NCBI GenBank assembly: GCA_964405825.1
Contig: CAYOPI010000089.1
Location: 1 to 11,653 of the forward strand
Source: JBHJGM01 sp964405825
Lineage (GTDB): Bacteria; Verrucomicrobiota; Verrucomicrobiia; Opitutales; JBHJGM01
DNA length: 11,653 bases
Direction: 5' to 3'
Shown: in pieces, positions 6,810-11,653 of the stretch
How the letters are laid out: each line of letters opens with the position of its first letter
Position numbering within the stretch: position 1 is the first letter of the stretch
Program-made: the position numbers and the translations under genes
Notes under the pieces: model-generated
Told to the model about the DNA's origin: nothing
The model's input: only the letters and a program-made list of their open reading frames with translations
The model's database searches: none

Positions 6810-7280
6810 GTGATCGCCACCCTTTCCCAACTACAAGGCGCCATAACGCAGCGCCTCCAGTCAGCCAGCGCGTTGAGCGGCCTCACCATCCTGACGCGTT
6901 CGCAAAGCGACCTGGAGGCGCGCATCAACGAGGCGATCCAGCGCGGGCGCGGTCTGTGCCTGGTCGTTGGCCACCCGATGCCCGAACGTATCGTGCCCGA
7001 CGCCGCCGGGCCGGTCGCCGAAGCCGTTCTGGTGCCGGTGGACATCTACGAGAACATCGCGATCCACACCGACACGCCGACGCTGCTGGAGGCGGCCGAG
7101 GCGGTCAGCGCGCGCCTGCACCTGTGGGTGCCGCCGCTGGAGGGCTGGAGCGAACCGCTGCGCCTGGCCGAACGCCGCCCGTGGAGCGAGTTGCGCGACC
7201 GCGGTCATCCCAACCGGCTTGGCCTGCGCGTTGAGCTGAACGTGCGCGGACCCGCCGGATCGCCTGTATCCACTTTCTAA
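6810..7280 (+). CDS. Tail terminator-like protein (Mu gp37-like)
   Basis: This encodes 156 aa and begins with GTG three bases after the preceding stop, so coupling is likely. An N-terminal helix (IATLSQLQGAITQRLQ) is followed by an alpha/beta body with a strand-rich VAEAVLVPVDIYENIAI segment and a helix TLLEAAEAVSARLHLW, then a C-terminal VELNVRGP strand. This order (helix, ID-type strand pair, second helix, final strand) is typical of DUF1834/Mu gp37-like and other tail-terminator or neck proteins that cap the tail tube. The assignment is by architecture and gene order. The product is soluble, and no membrane segment or signal is seen. Confidence 0.5.
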   Translation: MIATLSQLQGAITQRLQSASALSGLTILTRSQSDLEARINEAIQRGRGLCLVVGHPMPERIVPDAAGPVAEAVLVPVDIYENIAIHTDTPTLLEAAEAVSARLHLWVPPLEGWSEPLRLAERRPWSELRDRGHPNRLGLRVELNVRGPAGSPVSTF

Positions 7281-7292
7281 CGACACAGCAAA

Positions 7293-7721
7293 ATGCGTAT
7301 CCAACTCGGAACCCTCGTGCTCGCCGCCGGCGCCGCGGCCCAGGAACCGCCAACCGGCCTCGAACTGCGGGCCGAACGCGAAGTGCAGACCAGCGAGCGC
7401 TTTCGCGCCGAAACGGCCCGGCACTTCGACCGCGGCAATCTGCGCCACCGCGTGCGCTTCTCGGTCACCCGTCGTCACGCCACCGCCGAAGAGGCCGCGC
7501 GCCACGCGCTGGAGCAAGCCGCCCAACTGCGCTCGGCCGATGGCACGGTACGTTTCATCGCCGAGGCCAACGGACGCGAGGCCGGCTTTGCCCTGCTCGA
7601 TGCGGTGGTGAGCGAGGCCGAGGTGCGCCCCGAGGGCCTCGTCACCCGCCATCGCTACACGCTGCTGGGCGGCGCCTTCACTCGCCTGGACCCGGCCCAA
7701 TCGCCCTCGAAGCCCTCCTGA
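7293..7721 (+). CDS. Tail-region protein of unassigned family
   Basis: This is a 142-aa protein. The first residues (MRIQLGTLVLAAGAAAQ) look like a signal peptide but more likely form a first strand and loop, since the protein lies inside a virion operon. The rest alternates charged beta strands with one helix (TAEEAARHALEQAAQL, about residues 63-78) and ends with a VTRHRYTLLGGAF strand. The style 'RVRFSVTR ... helix ... TVRFIAE ... ALLDAVVSEAE ... HRYTLLGG' recalls beta-sandwich tail-tube or distal-tail proteins, but I cannot name the family. It follows the tail-terminator-like gene by 12 nt and precedes the fibre gene by 28 nt, which supports a tail role. A GTATCCA motif occurs 20 nt before its ATG. 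Confidence 0.55.
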   Translation: MRIQLGTLVLAAGAAAQEPPTGLELRAEREVQTSERFRAETARHFDRGNLRHRVRFSVTRRHATAEEAARHALEQAAQLRSADGTVRFIAEANGREAGFALLDAVVSEAEVRPEGLVTRHRYTLLGGAFTRLDPAQSPSKPS

Positions 7722-7749
7722 TTTCACCCCAACTCCTCCCCCGTTCGAC

Positions 7750-10700
7750 ATGCCTACGCTTTCCCGCAACCGTATCCGCCTGGCCGCCGACGCCGCGCTT
7801 TTTTCCGCCCCCCTCGACCAGCAAACCGCAGCCACGCCTTCCTTCTGGCGCGGCAACGACCTGCAGTTTGAAATCGCCGTATTCAACAATCGGATACTCC
7901 AGAGCGTGGCCAACCTGGCCAGCCTGACCGTGGAGATCCGCGCGCGGGCCAGTGATGGAGGACCGCCCGACCCGTCAACAGCCCCCCTGATGGCGGCAAC
8001 GGTGCAGGCGGCTTCGCTGGATGACACCCTGACCAACCAAAACTGGGACGAGGGCAGCGGCGCCCACGCCCAGGTGAGCTTCACGGCAGCCGAAAGCAAC
8101 ATCGTCGCCGGCGATCACTGGCTGCTGGTACAGGCGCTGACGACGGACAGCCCGGCGCGCCGGCTGACCCTGACCGCCGGCCTCATTCGCGTGCTGGAAG
8201 ACGGCGGCGGCCTGGTGAGCGAACCCGTGCCGGCGGGTCCGCTCTACTACAACGCGTCGGAGAGTGACGCGCGCTACTGCCAGGTCAGCGAGAACCTGGC
8301 GGACCTGACGGACCCGGCGGCGGCGCGGACGAATCTGGGGATCTCGGGTACGGGCGGAGGGCTGGACCCGGCGCAGAATCTGGCCGATGTCGCCGACACC
8401 GCCACGGCCCGGGCCAACCTTGGCGTGGAGGACACGTTGTTTGCCCTGGATGGCCCGGCCTTCGCCTTTGCCGACGGCGATACCTTCACCCTGCCCAACC
8501 GCGCGCACTACCGCGCGCCGATGCTCTTTTCCACCGGCGGGCTGCACACGGTCACGCTGGACAGCACCCAGGCACGGCCCGCCGGGCTGGTGTTTTTGTC
8601 GCTGTCGAGCACGACCAACGGCACGCAGGCTCGGCTGGTGAACGAGGGCGTCACTCTGGGCACGTACAGCATTCCCGATGGCGGCACGCTCGAGCTGACC
8701 TTCGCCGTCCTGGAAACGGCCGGCCTGCGCGTCCTGCAGGAGGTGACTGGCAGCACCCCGGGCGGGAGCCTGGAGTTGCTGGACGAGGACGACTTCGCCA
8801 GTGCCTCGAGCACGCAGGCCGCGACGCAGCAGTCGATTCAGGCGTACGTCGAGGCAAACTTTCAGGCGCAGGACCAGATTCTGTTTCAGGGCGCGTTCTT
8901 CCCGATTTTTGCGAAGGGCTACAACGCGCTGGCCGGTCTCGCGAGCACCGACAACGAAATCCGCGTTCTGGTGCTGGGCGACTCGCTGGCCTGGCGCGCG
9001 ACGGACCCGATGATCGACGCCATCCGCGAGAGCTTCGGCTTCAACGAGCGAACGGTTCGCGGCAAGGACAGCGGCTTTGACGACGGCAGTCAGCAGGCGC
9101 TGCGGTACGTCGCCAGCGGGGGTGCTTCGGTCAACTTCAAGAACGACTACAGCATCGTGCCTTCGGGCAATCACGTGGCGCTGGTGGCTGGCGGGAGCTG
9201 CGTGGCCGACGTGCTCGCGGCCAGCGACGGCGCGCCGGAGTGGGACACGGCCAAGGTCCTCTACCAGCGCGAGCCGGGCGCGGGCACGTTCAAGGTGCAG
9301 GTGTCCGACGGGGTCGACGTGGTCAGCCCGTACAGCGGCTTCACCGACGCCACCCCGGACGGGGCCGGGTCGGTGACCATCGACGCCAGCCATACGCAGA
9401 CCGCGCTGGGCGTAGCCACCTTCAGTCAATCGATCGCGCGCCGGGCCTTCAACCTGGTGGGCCTGAGCGGCAACGTAAAGGTGCTGGGCGTGTATTTGTT
9501 CCGCAATGACAACGTGCTGACGGTGCACCGCAACAGCGCCGGCAGCTGGGACCCGGCGAACCTTTCGGCCACCGACGCCACGCAGCTGGGCCAGTTCATC
9601 ACCGAGCTGAAGCCCGACCTGATCACCTGGCAGAACAACGACGACGCAGCCTCCAACGAAACGGGCCTGGCCAAGCTCAAGGCTGCGCTGGACACCACCA
9701 CACTGCGACCGGCGGTGCTGGTGCTCACCGTCAGCCCGAACGGCACGGTTTCCCTGGGCGATTCGGGTGCGGCGACGCAGCGCGACAGCATTCGCAATCT
9801 TGTGCGTGGCTATCAGCGGAGTGGATCGACCAACTGGCTGTACTTTGACTGCTTCAAGGCCCTGGGCGGGGATTATGACTTCATTGCCGGTCTGCCGACG
9901 GACCCGGGCGTGGCCTTTGACGGGAACCACCTCACGGCGAAGGAATGGGAGTGGTGCGCGCAGCAGATTCTGCAGCAGGCGGGTCTGGCCGAGGGTACAC
10001 AGCGTCGCACGATTGCGCCGCTGGAGACGGTTTCGGCAACGAAGGTGAACAAGGTGCGCACGCTGCAGTTTCAAAAATCGCCCAGCCAAATGGTGACCGC
10101 GAAGATGTTTGCCGACCCGACCTTTGGAGCGGACCTGCAGGTGGACATGACGCGGATGTTCGAGCTGCGCAACGACAGCGGGAGCATCACCTACGCGGCG
10201 TTTTCGGCCCGTCCCGACCAGAAGGAATCCGTGTTGCCCGAGCGCATCCTGATCGGCCCGAGCAGTCTGTCCGCACGCCCGAAGTTGTTCGTGGTGTCCG
10301 GCCAGTCGCCCGAAGGCGTGGGCGGCGGGCTCGCGGTGAATTTCAACGCGAATCCCGGAAGCCTCGCGTTCCGGCCCGACGCCAGCGCGCTGCAACCGCA
10401 CCTGTACGTGAAGGAAAGCGGCACGGGCAACACCGGCTGGGTGCCGCAGCCCAAGCGCCTCACCGCGAGCCTGGTTTATACGACTTCGGCGGCTGGGCAG
10501 AACGTGGGCGCGGGCGATGTGCTGGGCAATGACTGGGTCATCGCGCGGGTGTGGCTGAAGGCGACGCCGACCACGCCTTCGCTCAACCTGGGCAGTGAGA
10601 GCACGGACAATCTGTACCTTGACGCAGTCCCCGTGACGCCCGTCTGGCGCGATTTCACGACGAGTCTGCAGGCCATCGCCAACGACGGCACCCACCGCGA

Positions 10701-10779
10701 GCTGCGCGTGACACCGACCTCACCCTACTCCGGGATTATCGAGATCGCCGTGCTCTTGCAGCCGGTGGGCAACGCCTGA
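7750..10779 (+). CDS. Tail fibre with SGNH/GDSL esterase domain
   Basis: This 1009-aa protein has a phage-fibre layout. Residues 1-160 form an N-terminal domain that probably attaches to the tail (FWRGNDLQFEIAVFNN near 32-47, LDDTLTNQNWD near 90-100). Residues 182-227 carry two copies of the fibre linker repeat (ENLADLTDPAAARTNLGI, then QNLADVADTATARANLGV). Residues 228-335 are a beta-rich knob. Residues 403-745 are an SGNH hydrolase: block I VLGDSLAW with Ser412, a glycine block near 457, an Asn block in TWQNNDD (629-631), and the Asp-x-x-His block DGNHLT with Asp724 and His727. The rest (about 755-1009) is beta-rich and includes LYVKESGTGNTGWVP (885-899), common near fibre ends. It probably binds and deacylates a surface polysaccharide. 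It lies directly after connector genes rather than at the end of a tail module, which is unusual. Confidence 0.85.
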   Translation: MPTLSRNRIRLAADAALFSAPLDQQTAATPSFWRGNDLQFEIAVFNNRILQSVANLASLTVEIRARASDGGPPDPSTAPLMAATVQAASLDDTLTNQNWDEGSGAHAQVSFTAAESNIVAGDHWLLVQALTTDSPARRLTLTAGLIRVLEDGGGLVSEPVPAGPLYYNASESDARYCQVSENLADLTDPAAARTNLGISGTGGGLDPAQNLADVADTATARANLGVEDTLFALDGPAFAFADGDTFTLPNRAHYRAPMLFSTGGLHTVTLDSTQARPAGLVFLSLSSTTNGTQARLVNEGVTLGTYSIPDGGTLELTFAVLETAGLRVLQEVTGSTPGGSLELLDEDDFASASSTQAATQQSIQAYVEANFQAQDQILFQGAFFPIFAKGYNALAGLASTDNEIRVLVLGDSLAWRATDPMIDAIRESFGFNERTVRGKDSGFDDGSQQALRYVASGGASVNFKNDYSIVPSGNHVALVAGGSCVADVLAASDGAPEWDTAKVLYQREPGAGTFKVQVSDGVDVVSPYSGFTDATPDGAGSVTIDASHTQTALGVATFSQSIARRAFNLVGLSGNVKVLGVYLFRNDNVLTVHRNSAGSWDPANLSATDATQLGQFITELKPDLITWQNNDDAASNETGLAKLKAALDTTTLRPAVLVLTVSPNGTVSLGDSGAATQRDSIRNLVRGYQRSGSTNWLYFDCFKALGGDYDFIAGLPTDPGVAFDGNHLTAKEWEWCAQQILQQAGLAEGTQRRTIAPLETVSATKVNKVRTLQFQKSPSQMVTAKMFADPTFGADLQVDMTRMFELRNDSGSITYAAFSARPDQKESVLPERILIGPSSLSARPKLFVVSGQSPEGVGGGLAVNFNANPGSLAFRPDASALQPHLYVKESGTGNTGWVPQPKRLTASLVYTTSAAGQNVGAGDVLGNDWVIARVWLKATPTTPSLNLGSESTDNLYLDAVPVTPVWRDFTTSLQAIANDGTHRELRVTPTSPYSGIIEIAVLLQPVGNA

Positions 10780-10823
10780 GCTGCTCCTTCCATCTTCGTA
10801 TCCAAATTACCCTTACACCTGAA

Positions 10824-11270
10824 ATGAAATACCTCATCTCCATCCTCACGATGCTCAGCCTGATGCTGGCGCCGGTGGCCCATGCGGTCGACGGTTTGCC
10901 CCTGCTGAGCGATCTGGGCCTGTCCTCGCACGTGCAGGCCATCATCATCGCCGTATCCGGATTGCTGTTACAGGCGGTGCGGCTGATCGGCGACCTCCTT
11001 GACGACGGCAAGCTCAACCAGTCCTTCATGAAACGCGCCGGGCTCCTTGCGGGCCTGCTGCTGGTCTGGGCGCTGCCCCTGCTCAGCGGCTGCGCGCAGT
11101 CGGCCAACCTCGCGGAGGCCTTCCCGCCGGACTTCAAGGGCAAGAACGTGCGGGGCTCGGCCTCGACCCCGTGGATGAGCCTGCAGTTTGAAGCCGAGGA
11201 GCTTTCGCGGGTGTCCAACCCCGAGCTGTACTACATTCCCGACGCAACGGAGGCCGGCGATGACAATTGA
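10824..11270 (+). CDS. Holin-like membrane protein with internal lipobox
   Basis: This is a 148-aa membrane protein. Residues 1-21 look like a signal peptide (MKYLISILTMLSLMLAP, cleavage after Ala-His-Ala). Residues 37-57 are a second hydrophobic segment (AIIIAVSGLLLQAV), followed by a charged loop. Residues 69-90 are a third, MKRAGLLAGLLLVWALPLLSGC, which alone is a complete lipoprotein signal peptide with an LLSG-Cys lipobox (Cys90). The remaining 58 residues are polar and acidic. The first two segments suit a small holin, and the last part suits an Rz1-like or other outer-membrane lipoprotein. It may therefore be a fusion, or one frame read from two starts. It sits after the fibre, where lysis genes occur in many phages, but the function is inferred. 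No endolysin is seen. Confidence 0.6.
   Translation: MKYLISILTMLSLMLAPVAHAVDGLPLLSDLGLSSHVQAIIIAVSGLLLQAVRLIGDLLDDGKLNQSFMKRAGLLAGLLLVWALPLLSGCAQSANLAEAFPPDFKGKNVRGSASTPWMSLQFEAEELSRVSNPELYYIPDATEAGDDN
11028..11270 (+). CDS. Possible internally started lipoprotein
   Basis: ATG 11028 is in frame within the preceding gene and immediately precedes the lipobox segment. Starting there would give an 80-aa lipoprotein: charged start (MKR), hydrophobic core, LLSGC lipobox and a 58-residue acidic mature chain. It resembles small outer-membrane spanin or entry-exclusion lipoproteins in outline only. There is no ribosome binding site upstream, so use of this start is unproven. Confidence 0.4.
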   Translation: MKRAGLLAGLLLVWALPLLSGCAQSANLAEAFPPDFKGKNVRGSASTPWMSLQFEAEELSRVSNPELYYIPDATEAGDDN

Positions 11271-11445
11271 GCGGGACTTTGACGGCGAGCGATCGGCGCT
11301 GGCGAGGGCGGCTGATCTGCGGGAGACCGCGGTGGCGCTGGACCGGCTTCAACGCGAGATGCAGGACGCCCTCAATGGGCTGCAGGCACGGCTGGACGTG
11401 CTGGAGACGCGGCTGAACCAACTGCGCAACGAGGGCTCGGTATGA
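11260..11445 (+). CDS. Small coiled-coil protein
   Basis: This 61-aa product overlaps the stop of the preceding gene by 11 nt and is followed by another overlapping start (ATGA). A good Shine-Dalgarno sequence, GGAGG (11249-11253), lies 6 nt before its ATG, unlike the upstream genes. After a charged N-terminus, residues from about 20 to 55 form a heptad-like helix (LDRLQREMQDALNGLQ, then LDVLETRLNQL). There is no membrane segment, so it cannot be a standard inner-membrane spanin. It may be a tail or lysis accessory protein, but I do not recognise a family. Confidence 0.6.
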   Translation: MTIERDFDGERSALARAADLRETAVALDRLQREMQDALNGLQARLDVLETRLNQLRNEGSV

Positions 11446-11653
11446 TCGCCTGGACGCTGGAGTACAACGGGCAGACGCGCTCGCTGGCCGACTGGGGGCT
11501 GAGCGAGCCGCGCCGCCGTCTGCGTAACCAAAGTCTGGATACGCTGCGGTTGCGCGAGCCCGGGGCGGCGGTCGAAGCCGAACCGCTCTTTGCGCCGGAG
11601 AGCACCGTGCGGGTGTTTCGTGAGGGCCTGCCGTTTTTTCGGGGGATCGTGAT
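11442..11653 (+). CDS. Probable tail hub/baseplate protein (partial)
   Basis: The gene starts at ATG 11442, sharing ATGA with the preceding stop, and is preceded by GAGGG (11431-11435) as a ribosome binding site. It runs off the right edge after about 70 residues. The visible part opens MIAWTLEYNGQTRSLADWGL, then has a segment LRNQSLDTLRLRE, a proline/alanine loop with PLFAPESTVRVFREG and an ending PFFRGIV. The pattern 'strand, SL...N...D.L.f....., plf......v.v..dG..ff.G.V' is how tail hub proteins (gp27/gpD-like fold) usually begin. The call is from this pattern and position only. Confidence 0.5.
   Translation, partial: MIAWTLEYNGQTRSLADWGLSEPRRRLRNQSLDTLRLREPGAAVEAEPLFAPESTVRVFREGLPFFRGIV

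Noticed and set aside
7975..10695. Minus-strand open frame of 906 codons opposite the fibre gene
   Set aside because: The Arg/Gly/His/Gln-rich product has no recognisable motifs, and the plus-strand frame carries SGNH and fibre-repeat motifs, so this is a compositional shadow.
1..11653. tRNA or rRNA genes and insertion sequences
   Set aside because: On reading I saw no cloverleaf, no rRNA-like stretch, no transposase frame and no terminal inverted repeats.

Overview
The window looks like the left end of a tailed-phage structural module (prophage, or a domesticated capsid cluster) in a GC-rich bacterial chromosome. My best guess for the host is Verrucomicrobiota, class Opitutae. This is inferred from three things: very high GC, C-rich spacers carrying degenerate variants of an ATTCTGCCTTTC-type interspersed repeat, and gene starts that almost never have a Shine-Dalgarno sequence. 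I cannot confirm the taxon from sequence alone.

Layout. Positions 1-175 are a C-rich, gene-free spacer holding a strong Rho-independent terminator for the only minus-strand gene, a small secreted protein of unknown function (176-661). Positions 662-934 are a divergent spacer with an AT-rich block and more of the pyrimidine-rich repeats. From 935 to the right edge every gene is on the plus strand. The order is: terminase large subunit (Mu gp28-like, GTG start), portal (DUF935/Mu gp29-like), Mu gpI-like head maturation protease with a probable nested scaffold, DUF2190-type capsid decoration protein, major capsid protein, DUF1320/Mu gp36-like head-tail adaptor, a tail-terminator-like protein, an unassigned 142-aa tail-region protein, a 1009-aa tail fibre containing an SGNH/GDSL esterase domain, a membrane protein combining a holin-like N-terminus with a lipoprotein-type segment, a 61-aa coiled-coil protein, and the start of a probable tail hub/baseplate protein cut by the window end.

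How the genes fit together. Terminase would package DNA through the portal into a shell built from capsid subunits on a protease/scaffold core. The decoration protein would stabilise the shell, and the adaptor and terminator proteins would close the head-tail joint. The fibre would bind and probably deacylate a host surface glycan, and the membrane protein pair may act in lysis. No small terminase, MuF-type minor head protein, tail tube, sheath, tape measure, integrase, transposase or repressor is visible. Some of these may lie outside the window, but the missing small terminase and MuF gene would normally sit within the region seen here.

Regulatory impression. Ten of the twelve plus-strand starts lack any purine-rich ribosome binding site and follow C-rich, G-poor leaders. 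Only the last two, overlapping genes have SD-like sequences. A strong hairpin follows the major capsid gene, where it could lower expression of the low-copy connector genes.
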